Assembly (NCBI GenBank): GCA_017437045.1 | Contig: JAFSBY010000041.1 | Coordinates: 80,331 to 144,330, forward strand | Source of the DNA: Alistipes sp. | Lineage (GTDB): Bacteria > Bacteroidota > Bacteroidia > Bacteroidales > Rikenellaceae | Reading direction: 5' to 3' | DNA: 64,000 nt | Shown: in pieces, positions 52,695 to 61,577 of the stretch | Layout: every line of letters starts with the position of its first letter | Position numbering within the stretch: the first letter of the stretch is position 1 | Notes under the pieces: model-generated | What the model saw: only the letters and a program-made list of their open reading frames with translations | Database searches by the model: none | What the model was told of the DNA's origin: nothing | Position numbers and translations under genes: made by a program

Positions 52695-52726
52695 TTTGCT
52701 CTTTTGGAGGGGAATAGCTATCTTTG
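52695..52726 (+). promoter_or_regulatory. Promoter of the coiled-coil lipoprotein gene
   Basis: TTTG at 52695-52698, 20 bases, TATCTTTG at 52719-52726. Confidence 0.65.
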
Positions 52727-52749
52727 TAATGACAAATTACTTAAACACC

Positions 52750-53616
52750 ATGAAAAAAATACTCTATTGCGCGGCCGTAGTGGCGCTGTTTTGCTCGGCT
52801 TGCGGTAATCAGCAGGTTTTGGATCAGGCAAATGCTGATCGGGATTCGTTGGAGCGTGTTGTAGCGGCTAAGGATTCGCTCATTGAGGCGGTTTTTGCCG
52901 ATATCAATGCTATTACGGAGAACCTGGCACGTGTCAAGGCACATGAAAACATCATCACGTCGGCCGAACAGGAGGGTTTTGCCCGCCCGGTCGATCAGAT
53001 CAATAGCGATATTGCGGCCATTGAGGAGCTGATGGAGGAGAATCGTCAGAAGATTGCCGACCTGCAGCGTGCAGCTGCTCGGCTGCGTCGTGCCAACCTC
53101 AAGATTGGCGAGTTGGAGAAGCTCATCGCGGAGCTGAATGGTCGCATTGAGACGCAAGACGAGCAACTCTCGCAGCTGCGTACCGAGCTGGCCGAGCGCA
53201 CGATCGAGGTGCAGCAGCTCAATCAGCAGGTTGAGGCCATGGAGGCGTCGCACCGCAATACGGTCGATTCGCTGACCCGCTCGAATCTCTCGCTCGACGA
53301 GTCGTTGCATGCCGTCTATTATGTCGTCGGCGAGGAGAAGATGCTGCGCGAGGCCTCGATTGTCGAGAAGCAGGGCTTCATTGGCCGCACGTTGGTCCCC
53401 TCGAAGCAAAACAATCTGGAATTCTTCATGCGTGCCGATGCCCGTGAGCTGGTGGAGGTGCCGATCGGTAAGAAGAAGGCCCAGGTGATCACGAACCATC
53501 CCGAGGGAACGTATGAACTGATCACGGACGACGACGGCGTGGTGCTGAAACTCGTCATTTCGGATCCGACCCGTTTCTGGGAGGCATCGCGGATGCTGAT
53601 CGTCAGCCATAAGTAG
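52750..53616 (+). CDS. Coiled-coil lipoprotein of unknown function
   Basis: A 288-residue lipoprotein (Cys18, FCSACGNQ). Residues 20-190 are a near-continuous coiled coil (DSLERVVAAKDSLIEAVFAD; LEKLIAELNGRIETQDEQLS). The C-terminal 95 residues are a compact beta domain (EASIVEKQGFIGRTLVPSKQ, VPIGKKKAQVITNHPEGTYE). Similar proteins in Bacteroidetes are unnamed. It may act as a periplasmic tether or scaffold; that is inference. The ATG is fixed by the signal peptide and the -7 box. Confidence 0.7.
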   Translation: MKKILYCAAVVALFCSACGNQQVLDQANADRDSLERVVAAKDSLIEAVFADINAITENLARVKAHENIITSAEQEGFARPVDQINSDIAAIEELMEENRQKIADLQRAAARLRRANLKIGELEKLIAELNGRIETQDEQLSQLRTELAERTIEVQQLNQQVEAMEASHRNTVDSLTRSNLSLDESLHAVYYVVGEEKMLREASIVEKQGFIGRTLVPSKQNNLEFFMRADARELVEVPIGKKKAQVITNHPEGTYELITDDDGVVLKLVISDPTRFWEASRMLIVSHK

Positions 53617-53668
53617 TCTCCCTTTGATCGGATAAAATACCTTATATAATAATTAAACGAAACGAAGG

Positions 53669-53707
53669 GCCCGCCTGACCAAATGGGTGTCAGACGGGCT
53701 CTTTTTT
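53669..53707 (+). terminator. Terminator after the coiled-coil lipoprotein gene
   Basis: GCCCGCCTGAC pairs with GTCAGACGGGC (one mismatch), then CTCTTTTTT. Confidence 0.8.
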
Positions 53708-53766
53708 CTAACATTTTTAGTAAGATTGGACTTAAAAAGTGAAAAAAAGCGCAAAAAAAAGGAGTA

Positions 53767-53801
53767 TTTGTGCTGAGAATCAAAAAAAGTGATTATCTTT
53801 G
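53767..53801 (+). promoter_or_regulatory. Promoter of the second SusC/SusD pair
   Basis: TATCTTTG at 53794-53801; the nearest TTTG (53767-53770) is 23 bases upstream, longer than usual. The leader is about 70 bases. Confidence 0.6.
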
Positions 53802-53874
53802 TTATGAGAAAAAGCCCCGATCCACAATCGGGAATAGCAAACAAAACCAACTTTATTAACCTATTTATTCTATT

Positions 53875-56800
53875 ATGAAGAACTTTTCTCTCAAGTTTGT
53901 CCTGACCGTAGTGTTGGGATGGAGCCTGGCTTTTGCAGCTGAGGCTCAAACGTTGAGGGGGGGGGTCAAGGACGCTAAGGGCGAGCCGGTTATCGGCGCG
54001 GCTGTGGTTGTCGCAGGAACCTCTCTCGGTACAAGTACAGGTGTGGACGGCTCGTTCACGCTGAATGTGCCCGATGCAAAGAACAACTCGCTGGTTGTTT
54101 CGTACATCGGTATGAAGACGCAAACGGTGCCCGTGAATGGTCGCACGGAGATCCAGGTTGTCCTGGAGGAGGATGCAACCGGCATCGAGGACGTCGTTGT
54201 GGTCGGTTATGGTACGGTGAAACGCCGCGATTTGACCGGTTCGGTTGCTTCGGTTTCGGGTGAGAAACTCGCTGCTAACCCCGTATCGAACGTGGCTCAG
54301 GCCTTGCAGGGCCAGCTGCCGGGTGTGCAGGTGACCTCGCAGGACGGTCGTCCGGGCGCTTCGATGTCGATCCGCGTACGTGGTGGTGGTTCGATTACGC
54401 AGTCGAATGACCCGCTCTTCATCGTGGACGGTATTCAGGTGAGCGATATCTCGGATATTCCGGCCGACAACATCGAGTCGATCGACGTGCTGAAGGATGC
54501 CGCTTCGACGGCTATCTATGGTGCATCGGGTGCTAATGGTGTTATCTTGATCACGACCAAGAGCGGTCAGAAGGATCAGAAGACCACCGTTCGCTACAAC
54601 ATGTACTATCAGATCAAGGCGAAGCCCGAGATCCTCGACGTGATGGACGCTTACGACTATGTGCTCTACACGTGGTCTCAGGGTATGGAGACCGGTGCAG
54701 CTTATGCTGACGGTGTTGCTGAGTATTTCGGCCTCGGTTCGAAGTATGGTAACCACCTGAACGACTACAAGAAAGTGAAGGCTCACAACTACATGGAGGA
54801 CGTTCTTCGTCAGGCTTACTCGCAGAGCCACGATATCTCGATGTCGACCGGCAACGAGAAGTCGCAGCTCTATGCTACGGTGAACTACGTGGACGATGAG
54901 GGTTCGCGCATCAACTCGGGTTACCGTCGTTGGGGTGCCAACATCAAGTTCTCGCACAAGCTGGCCAAAACGCTGACCTTTGACGCTGACCTCCGTTACT
55001 CGGATACGAAGCTCGAGGGTACGAAGTATGACGTGGCTACTTCGGCTTATAAGTATCGTCCGATCGACGAGCCGATGGGTAACGACAATGAGGCGTTGAT
55101 GTTCCAGGGTGGTGACGGCGTTGCTACGTCGAAGAATCCGGTGGATGTGATCAACAACTATGAGAATATTACGACCCGCCAGCGCCTGCGCGCACGTGGT
55201 GGTCTGACGTGGCAGCCGATTACGGGCCTGACGGCTAAGTCGGAGCTTTCGCTCAGCCGCAACTGGTCGCAGACCGAGTACTGGGATGAGGGTACGGCCG
55301 CTTCGGACAACGCTTACAACGAGGCTCGTCTGACCAAGCAGGATGGCTATGGCATCCGCTGGGCTACGACCGTGAACTATGAGATTCAGGGTCTGGGTGA
55401 GGACCACTCGCTGTCGGTATTGGCCGGTAATGAGGTATTGGCTTCGAAGTCGAACAAGTCGGAGTTCCGCGGTTTCGGCTATCCGACCGGTTTCTCGAAG
55501 GATGATGCATTTGGTATGATGAACATGTACGACGACAATGTGAAGCCGTCGTCGTTCTCGAACACGATCGGTACGCCCGACCACACTACCTCGTGGTTCG
55601 GCCGTGTAAACTACGGTTATAAGGGTAAGTACCTCTTCACGGCTACGTTCCGTGCCGATGGTTCGTCGAAGTTTGCCGAGAACAACCAGTGGGGTTACTT
55701 CCCCGCAGCTGCTGTGGCTTGGCGTATTTCGGATGAGGCCTTCATGGAGGGTGCTCGTGATTGGCTCGACAACTTGAAGCTCCGTGTATCGTATGGTACG
55801 TCGGGTGCCGATAACATTGACTCGTCGCTCTGGAAGGGTACGTGGAAGACCTCGACCAATGCTGCCGGTGAGACCGTTTACGTTCCCGGTGACATGCAGC
55901 CGAATCCCGACCTGAAGTGGGAGACCACGACCTCGCGTAACATCGGTATTGATTTCAGCCTCTGGAATGGTCGCCTGCGTGGTAGCATCGACGGTTACTG
56001 GAACTCGACCGACGACATCCTGATGAAGGTTCCGACCGACGCATCGTCGGGTTACTCGTATCAGTTCCGCAACGTGGCCGAGACCTCGAACAAGGGTATC
56101 GAGATCGCGTTGGGTGCTGACATCATCCGCAAGAAGGATTTCAACTTGAGCTTCAACATGACGTACAGCTACAACAAGAACAACATCGAGGCTATCGATG
56201 ATAAGGCTTTGGCTGATACGCACACCGGTTGGGGTTCGACGGCTCGCTTCCCGAACTACGACTACGTGATCCGCGAGGGTCAGCCCGTAGGTACGGTAAT
56301 GGGCTTCATCGCTGATGGTTTCTACACGACCGCTGACTTTGACTATGCAAATGGCATCTATACGCTGAAGGACGGTGTGCCCGATATCACCGCATCGCTG
56401 GTATCGTACAATAGCACGGAGATGAAGCAGCACGTGGCTGATGGTCAGCTGGCTTATCCCGGTATGCCGAAGTTCAAGGATCTCGACGGTAATGGCGTTC
56501 TCGACCTGTCGGACGAGACGATCGTAGGTGAGATGATGGCCAACCATTCGGGTGGTTTCTCGCTGAGCGGTAACTGGAAGAACATCGATTTCTCGGCTGC
56601 GTTCACCTACCAGATTGGTGGTAAGGTTTACAACGCCAACGCTATGCAGTCGTTGTGGGGTAACAAGGATAATAACCTTGGTTCGAACCATTTGGCTTTG
56701 ACGGCTGATTGCTATCAGATTTATGGTGTAGACGGCAATGGCGACCTGGGCCTGGTATGGGATCCCTCGCAGCTCGACGCTATGAACAAGGATGCAAAGC

Positions 56801-57111
56801 AGCCGATGGCTCACTCGCAGTTCGCTCTCGTTTCGTCGGACTTCATCGAGGATGCTTCGTACCTGCGTCTGCAGAACCTGACCGTAGGTTACACGCTGCC
56901 CAAGAAGTGGACGAGCAAGGTGAAGATCGAGAAGGTTCGCGTATACTTCACGGGTTCGAACCTCTTCTGCCTGTCGGGCTACTCGGGTCTTGATCCGGAG
57001 GTGAACACCAACTTCAACGCTGGTGGTGACGGCTTCCCGACTCCGAACTACGACTACAACGCTTATCCCAAGACCAGCACCTACACGTTCGGTCTGAATG
57101 TAACGTTCTAA
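53875..57111 (+). CDS. SusC/RagA-family TonB-linked outer membrane protein
   Basis: A 1078-residue transporter: signal peptide (MKNFSLKFVLTVVLGWSLAF), carboxypeptidase-like domain (GEPVIGAAVVVAGTSLGTST), SusC box GIEDVVVVGYGTVKRRDLTG, plug with NDPLFIVDGIQV and IDVLKDAASTAIYGASGANG, barrel ending GLNVTF. No STN domain. Codon choice (GCT, GTA, GGT, AAC, TCG) resembles tuf and the ribosomal genes nearby, so high expression is likely. A run of nine G lies at codons 28-31. No regulator or degradative enzyme is adjacent, so the substrate is unknown. Confidence 0.92.
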   Translation: MKNFSLKFVLTVVLGWSLAFAAEAQTLRGGVKDAKGEPVIGAAVVVAGTSLGTSTGVDGSFTLNVPDAKNNSLVVSYIGMKTQTVPVNGRTEIQVVLEEDATGIEDVVVVGYGTVKRRDLTGSVASVSGEKLAANPVSNVAQALQGQLPGVQVTSQDGRPGASMSIRVRGGGSITQSNDPLFIVDGIQVSDISDIPADNIESIDVLKDAASTAIYGASGANGVILITTKSGQKDQKTTVRYNMYYQIKAKPEILDVMDAYDYVLYTWSQGMETGAAYADGVAEYFGLGSKYGNHLNDYKKVKAHNYMEDVLRQAYSQSHDISMSTGNEKSQLYATVNYVDDEGSRINSGYRRWGANIKFSHKLAKTLTFDADLRYSDTKLEGTKYDVATSAYKYRPIDEPMGNDNEALMFQGGDGVATSKNPVDVINNYENITTRQRLRARGGLTWQPITGLTAKSELSLSRNWSQTEYWDEGTAASDNAYNEARLTKQDGYGIRWATTVNYEIQGLGEDHSLSVLAGNEVLASKSNKSEFRGFGYPTGFSKDDAFGMMNMYDDNVKPSSFSNTIGTPDHTTSWFGRVNYGYKGKYLFTATFRADGSSKFAENNQWGYFPAAAVAWRISDEAFMEGARDWLDNLKLRVSYGTSGADNIDSSLWKGTWKTSTNAAGETVYVPGDMQPNPDLKWETTTSRNIGIDFSLWNGRLRGSIDGYWNSTDDILMKVPTDASSGYSYQFRNVAETSNKGIEIALGADIIRKKDFNLSFNMTYSYNKNNIEAIDDKALADTHTGWGSTARFPNYDYVIREGQPVGTVMGFIADGFYTTADFDYANGIYTLKDGVPDITASLVSYNSTEMKQHVADGQLAYPGMPKFKDLDGNGVLDLSDETIVGEMMANHSGGFSLSGNWKNIDFSAAFTYQIGGKVYNANAMQSLWGNKDNNLGSNHLALTADCYQIYGVDGNGDLGLVWDPSQLDAMNKDAKQPMAHSQFALVSSDFIEDASYLRLQNLTVGYTLPKKWTSKVKIEKVRVYFTGSNLFCLSGYSGLDPEVNTNFNAGGDGFPTPNYDYNAYPKTSTYTFGLNVTF
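53957..53965 (+). repeat. Nine-G tract inside the second susC
   Basis: AGG GGG GGG G is read as Arg-Gly-Gly-Val just after the signal peptide. Gain or loss of one G would shift the frame. It is by far the longest G run in the window (others are six or fewer as far as I noticed). Confidence 0.8.
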
Positions 57112-57132
57112 TCCTAAAACGAGAAAAAGATT

Positions 57133-59268
57133 ATGAAAAAGATATTTTATTCTGCACTTTGTGTAGCTTTTGCCGCCAGCTCGTGCAGTGATTTTCTGGA
57201 GACCGAATCGCCCTCGGTTGTCGATGGTGACTTCGTCTTCTCGAACATGACGACGGCTCGCGCGGCGATGGACGGTACCTATGAGGCCTTCCGCGACGCC
57301 ATTCAGAACGACCTGTTCGGTGATGGTTTCTACTATGCTATGGATGTTACGGGCTCGGATATCGAGCGTCACCCTGAGGCTTATGGTGCTCAGCTGCCGC
57401 GTCACGAACCAGAGTGTTTCTATGTAAATGGTACGGTAACCTCGAGCTATGTGGCTACGGGTTATCAGAAGGAGTCGCCCTCGAACGGTTATGCTCGTTC
57501 GTTCAAGACGATTTCGAATGCCAATGCCGTAATTTCGGCTATGGAGGCTATGCCGGGCTTCGAGGAGGAGATCGCAGCCGGCGTTCCGACCGACATTCTG
57601 AACCTCTACGGTGAGGCTGTTGCCATCCGCGCTACGGCTTATCGTGAGCTGATTAAGTACTACGGTGATGTTCCCTACAACGATACGTTTGGTGAGCCGG
57701 CCGGTGGTCTGGTAGGTCGTGACTCGATCTTCGAGGCATGTATCGCTGACCTGATCCGCGTGGAGCCGATCATGTATCGTCTGGGTGAGAAGGGTACGGA
57801 CAAGGATCAGATTTCGCGTACCTATGTACAGGGTCTGATTGGTCGTATGGCTATGGAGGCCGGTGGTTACCACACGCGTCGCTCGGATATCGTTTACCGT
57901 GATATCGAGGGTAACGAGATCGCGTTCGAGACGAAGGGTAAGCCCAATGCAAATGCCGCTAATGCTGTCTATGGCCGTCGTTCGGACTATAAGAAGTTCT
58001 ATGAGATTGCCAAGACCTACTTCAAGGCTTGCTTGGACAACTCGGGAACGGCTCAGCTGCTGCTGACCGATCCGCGTGCCAATGTCGGCAACCCCTATCA
58101 GTACTTCTTTGAGGAGATGCATATGGGTGACGAGCACTATGCAACGGAGTCGATCTATGAGATCCCGATGACGATGGGTTCGGGTAATGACGCTCGTCCC
58201 TACTCGTTTGGTCGTCCGTCGGCCGGTGGTAGCAGCTTGAAGGCTAACGCCGGTATGCCGTGTAAGAACTACGGTCAGGGCCGTATCAACCCCGCTTTCT
58301 ACTATGGTATGTTCGATCCGAACGACATGCGTCGTGACGTTTCGGTTGCCGTAACGGGTAGCAAGGGTGATGGTTCGGAGCAGCTGCTTCCGTTCGTTCC
58401 CGGTTCGCAGACCAAGGGTGGTGGCCTTTCGCTCAACAAGTGGGATGAGAACCGCCAGACGTTGCCTTATGCTAAGCAGCGTAAGTCGGGTATCAATGCT
58501 CCCTATATGCGTATGGCTGAGATCTATCTGGGCTATGCAGAGGCTTGCGCCATGACGGGCGACGAGGCTACGGCTAAGCAGTACATGAAGATCATCCGCG
58601 AGCGTTCGTTCCCCGCAGGTAAGGCTAACACCGATGCATTCATCGCTTCGCGCGGTTCGCTGGTTGAGGCTATTATCGACGAGCGTGGCTTTGAGTATGC
58701 CGGTGAGGGTGACCGTCGTTACACGCTGATCCGTTCGGGCTTCATTGCCGAGAAGATCAAGGCTACGAAGGAGCTGACGAAGAAGATGATCGATGGTCTG
58801 CGTGCCAACGGTAAGTATGAGTTCGAGAACGGTAACGTGATTTCGGACTATATTTACACGAAGCTCGTAGATGGAAAGAAGGTATTGGGTTATCGTCTGA
58901 CGACCGAGCCTACGGCTGAGGAGTTGGCAGATCCGGCCAAGAAGGAGTTGGTTTACCCCGCTTGGCGTGGTCAGCACAACGATTGGGAGTCGGTATGTCA
59001 AGCCGGTGGTTTTGAGTTCACCGGTGCAAAAGAACTGACCAACCTTGCTATCCAAGGCCTCTTCGAGGAGGTGGATGGTGCCGCTTTGGAGGCTGCCGGT
59101 TATACGAAGGAAAAGTGGGGTATCGCTCTCGTAGAAAACGAGGAGGACTACCACAACAAGTACTTCAACGGCTACGACTATCAGTCGGCTCCGATCTATC
59201 TGTGGCCCTTCACGCCGAACGTAGTTGCTACGGGTGGCTTCACGAACGGCTATGGTTTCCAGAACTAA
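57133..59268 (+). CDS. RagB/SusD-family lipoprotein, large form
   Basis: A 711-residue lipoprotein (Cys18, ASSCSDFLETESPS), partner of the preceding SusC. It has the SusD N-terminal MTTARAAMDGTYEAFRDA, the EAVAIRATAYRELIKYYGDVPY helix, and the C-terminal signature IIDERGFEYAGEGDRRYTLI, then ends YLWPFTP. It is about 150-200 residues longer than most SusD proteins, the extra lying after residue 550 (KELTKKMIDGLRANGKYEFE onward). Lies 21 bases after susC and shares its codon bias. Confidence 0.9.
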   Translation: MKKIFYSALCVAFAASSCSDFLETESPSVVDGDFVFSNMTTARAAMDGTYEAFRDAIQNDLFGDGFYYAMDVTGSDIERHPEAYGAQLPRHEPECFYVNGTVTSSYVATGYQKESPSNGYARSFKTISNANAVISAMEAMPGFEEEIAAGVPTDILNLYGEAVAIRATAYRELIKYYGDVPYNDTFGEPAGGLVGRDSIFEACIADLIRVEPIMYRLGEKGTDKDQISRTYVQGLIGRMAMEAGGYHTRRSDIVYRDIEGNEIAFETKGKPNANAANAVYGRRSDYKKFYEIAKTYFKACLDNSGTAQLLLTDPRANVGNPYQYFFEEMHMGDEHYATESIYEIPMTMGSGNDARPYSFGRPSAGGSSLKANAGMPCKNYGQGRINPAFYYGMFDPNDMRRDVSVAVTGSKGDGSEQLLPFVPGSQTKGGGLSLNKWDENRQTLPYAKQRKSGINAPYMRMAEIYLGYAEACAMTGDEATAKQYMKIIRERSFPAGKANTDAFIASRGSLVEAIIDERGFEYAGEGDRRYTLIRSGFIAEKIKATKELTKKMIDGLRANGKYEFENGNVISDYIYTKLVDGKKVLGYRLTTEPTAEELADPAKKELVYPAWRGQHNDWESVCQAGGFEFTGAKELTNLAIQGLFEEVDGAALEAAGYTKEKWGIALVENEEDYHNKYFNGYDYQSAPIYLWPFTPNVVATGGFTNGYGFQN

Positions 59269-59291
59269 TCGTTCGATACCTATATAATATT

Positions 59292-59328
59292 AGAGAGGGC
59301 TCCTGCGGGGGCCTTCTCTTTTTTTTGG
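59292..59328 (+). terminator. Terminator of the second SusC/SusD pair
   Basis: AGAGAGGGC pairs imperfectly with GCCTTCTCT-type right arm, followed by eight T. Confidence 0.75.
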
Positions 59329-59358
59329 GTGTCGTGTGAAAAAAAAGTGTTCGGGTGC

Positions 59359-59388
59359 TTGTATATTCGCAAAACTTAAGTATCTTTG
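59359..59388 (+). promoter_or_regulatory. Upstream promoter of the tRNA-tuf operon
   Basis: TTG at 59359-59361, 19 bases, TATCTTTG at 59381-59388. About 137 bases before tRNA-Thr; nothing codes in between. Confidence 0.6.
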
Positions 59389-59472
59389 CACCCGATTTCC
59401 CTCCCTTCGTTTGAGGCGTTGGAGATCAGAGCTCTTTGAGTTTAGGTTTTTGAAAAATTTATCCCGAAAAAT

Positions 59473-59503
59473 TTTGTTGGTAAATTTTTTATACCTACCT
59501 TTG
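59473..59503 (+). promoter_or_regulatory. Proximal promoter of the tRNA-tuf operon
   Basis: TTTG at 59473-59476, 19 bases, TACCTTTG at 59496-59503, then CATTCCG as at rpmH. 22 bases before the tRNA-Thr 5' end. Confidence 0.75.
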
Positions 59504-59525
59504 CATTCCGAAACGGTTAGAAAAT

Positions 59526-59598
59526 GCCGATGTAGCTCAGTTGGCAGAGCACTTGATTTGTAATCAGGCGGCCGTGGGTTCGAGTCCCTCCATCGGCT
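59526..59598 (+). tRNA. tRNA-Thr (TGT)
   Basis: Acceptor GCCGATG/CATCGGC, D-arm GCTCAGTTGGCAGAGC, anticodon loop TTTGTAA, T-loop TTCGAGT. CCA is not encoded. Confidence 0.95.
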
Positions 59599-59669
59599 CA
59601 AGATCGAGAGGGGCGAGATTTGAGAGAACGACGAAAGGGGTCGTGGTTCTTGAGGTCGAGCAAAGATTT

Positions 59670-59752
59670 GGGAAGTTACCAGAGTGGCCAAATGGGGCAG
59701 ACTGTAAATCTGCTGGTTTTTACCTTCGGTGGTTCGAATCCATCACTTCCCA
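59670..59752 (+). tRNA. tRNA-Tyr (GTA)
   Basis: Acceptor GGGAAGT/ACTTCCC, anticodon GTA in CTGTAAA, long variable arm (class II), T-loop TTCGAAT. CCA not encoded. Confidence 0.95.
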
Positions 59753-59869
59753 CTTTTGAGAAACGGAATGCCGGTTGGGGTTGTGAAACTCGCCGCAGCA
59801 AAGAGGGGTCCTCGGGGGCGCCTTTATGTTGTTGATGGCGGGTGGGGTGCCTCGATGCGGTATGTTTTT

Positions 59870-59942
59870 GCGGAAGTAGCTCAGTTGATAGAGCATTAGC
59901 CTTCCAAGCTAAGGGTCGCGAGTTTGAGCCTCGTCTTCCGCT
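59870..59942 (+). tRNA. tRNA-Gly (TCC)
   Basis: Acceptor GCGGAAG/CTTCCGC, D-arm GCTCAGTTGATAGAGC, anticodon loop CTTCCAA, T-loop TTTGAGC. CCA not encoded. Confidence 0.95.
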
Positions 59943-60027
59943 CAAAGGGGCCGGGTGCAAGCTCGGTCCATAAAAAGAAAAAAAGAGTAAAGTAACAAAC
60001 AATTATACTTTAAAACTTAATACAACT

Positions 60028-61215
60028 ATGGCAAAAGAAAAATTTGACCGTTCCAAACCGCACGTAAACATCGGTACTATCGGTCACGTAGACCACGGTA
60101 AGACGACCTTGACGGCCGCCATCACCACCGTTCTGGCTAAGAATGGTCTGTCGGAGCTCCGCTCGTTTGATTCGATCGACAACGCCCCCGAGGAGAAGGA
60201 GCGTGGTATCACGATCAACACCTCGCACGTAGAGTATCAGACGGCTAACCGTCACTATGCTCACGTTGACTGCCCGGGTCACGCCGACTACGTTAAGAAC
60301 ATGGTAACGGGTGCTGCCCAGATGGACGGTGCCATCCTCGTAGTAGCTGCAACGGACGGTCCGATGCCCCAGACGAACGAGCACGTTCTGCTTGCAAAGC
60401 AGGTGAACGTTCCCCGCATCGTTGTATTCCTGAACAAGTGCGATATGGTTGACGATCCCGAGATGCTCGACCTCGTTGAGATGGAGGTTCGCGACCTGCT
60501 TTCGAAGTATGACTTCGACGGTGACAACGCTCCTATCATCCGTGGTTCGGCTCTTGGTGGTCTGAACGGCGAGCCCACCTGGGAGGAGAAGATCATGGAG
60601 CTCATGAACGCTGTTGACGAGTACGTACCCATCCCGGCACGTGAGAACGAGAAGCCGTTCCTGATGCCTGTTGAGGACGTGTTCTCGATCACGGGTCGTG
60701 GTACCGTAGTAACGGGTCGTATCGAGACCGGTATCATCCACGTAGGTGATCCCGTTGAGATCATCGGTCTGGGTGAGAAGTCGCTCAACTCGACCTGTAC
60801 GGGTGTTGAGATGTTCCGCAAGCTCCTCGATGAGGGTGAGGCTGGTGATAACGTAGGTCTGCTGCTCCGCGGTATCGACAAGAAGGAGGTTAAGCGCGGT
60901 ATGGTAGTTGCCAAGCCGGGTTCGATCAAGCCCCACACGGAGTTCAAGGCTGAGGTCTACATCCTGAAGAAGGAGGAGGGTGGCCGTCACACGCCGTTCC
61001 ACAACAAGTATCGTCCCCAGTTCTATCTGCGTACGATGGACGTAACCGGTGAGGTTTCGTTGCCCGCAGGTGTAGACATGGTGATGCCGGGTGACCACAT
61101 CACGATCACCGTGAAGCTGATCTACCCCGTTGCTCTGAACGCCGGTCTGCGTTTCGCAATCCGCGAGGGTGGCCGTACGGTAGGTGCAGGTCAGATCCTG
61201 GAGATCGTTGAGTAA
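60028..61215 (+). CDS. tuf: Elongation factor Tu
   Basis: GTPase that delivers aminoacyl-tRNA to the ribosome. The 395-residue protein has the P-loop [30 protein letters not shown] and domain II/III sequences ([39 protein letters not shown]). The order tRNA-Thr-Tyr-Gly-tuf-Trp-secE-nusG-rplKAJL is ancient and also found, with variations, in E. coli. Extreme codon bias fits very high expression. Confidence 0.98.
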   Translation: MAKEKFDRSKPHVNIGTIGHVDHGKTTLTAAITTVLAKNGLSELRSFDSIDNAPEEKERGITINTSHVEYQTANRHYAHVDCPGHADYVKNMVTGAAQMDGAILVVAATDGPMPQTNEHVLLAKQVNVPRIVVFLNKCDMVDDPEMLDLVEMEVRDLLSKYDFDGDNAPIIRGSALGGLNGEPTWEEKIMELMNAVDEYVPIPARENEKPFLMPVEDVFSITGRGTVVTGRIETGIIHVGDPVEIIGLGEKSLNSTCTGVEMFRKLLDEGEAGDNVGLLLRGIDKKEVKRGMVVAKPGSIKPHTEFKAEVYILKKEEGGRHTPFHNKYRPQFYLRTMDVTGEVSLPAGVDMVMPGDHITITVKLIYPVALNAGLRFAIREGGRTVGAGQILEIVE

Positions 61216-61232
61216 TACACTCGACAACAATA

Positions 61233-61261
61233 GAGAAGCGGTGTAAACCGCACCGCTTCTC
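61233..61261 (+). terminator. Hairpin between tuf and tRNA-Trp (partial terminator or processing site)
   Basis: GAGAAGCGGTG and CACCGCTTCTC form an 11-base perfect stem, followed by only ACTTTT and then tRNA-Trp 6 bases on. The weak T tract suggests partial termination or an RNA cleavage site. Confidence 0.6.
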
Positions 61262-61267
61262 ACTTTT

Positions 61268-61341
61268 AGGAGCATAGTTCAAGGGTAGAATAGCGGTCTC
61301 CAAAACCGTTGATGGGAGTTCGAATCTCTCTGCTCCTGCCA
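61268..61341 (+). tRNA. tRNA-Trp (CCA)
   Basis: Acceptor AGGAGCA/TGCTCCT, anticodon CCA in TCTCCAAAA context, T-loop TTCGAAT, discriminator G, encoded CCA end. Confidence 0.95.
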
Positions 61342-61361
61342 GTTAAAAAAGTAAAAGAGAT

Positions 61362-61559
61362 ATGTTGAAATACATCAAAGAGTCCTATAATGAGCTGGTG
61401 AACAAGGTTTCGTGGCCTTCGTTCCCGCAGTTGCAGAGCTCGACGGTAGTGGTGATGGTAGCCTCGGCTATCTTCGCCGTTGTCGTTTTGGCTATGGACC
61501 TCACGTTCGAGAACGTGATGGAGTTTGTTTATAACACGTTGGGTAACCTGGGTCGTTAA
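61362..61559 (+). CDS. secE: Preprotein translocase subunit SecE
   Basis: A 65-residue single-span inner-membrane subunit that stabilises SecY. It has the amphipathic KYIKESYNELVNKVSWPSFP before the membrane segment VVVMVASAIFAVVVLAMDL. Length fits the short one-helix form. Followed by nusG after 18 bases. Confidence 0.95.
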   Translation: MLKYIKESYNELVNKVSWPSFPQLQSSTVVVMVASAIFAVVVLAMDLTFENVMEFVYNTLGNLGR

Positions 61560-61577
61560 TTGATTCATTGCTGAACA

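Noticed and set aside
53653-59154. A 1833-codon open frame on the minus strand.
   Set aside because: It is in codon register with two clear SusC/SusD genes and exists because they never use TTA, CTA or TCA; its product is Arg/Leu/Val-rich with no recognisable domain.
59290-60002. Open frames on both strands through the tRNA-Thr, Tyr and Gly genes.
   Set aside because: They are read through tRNA genes and terminators, with no start or binding site of their own.
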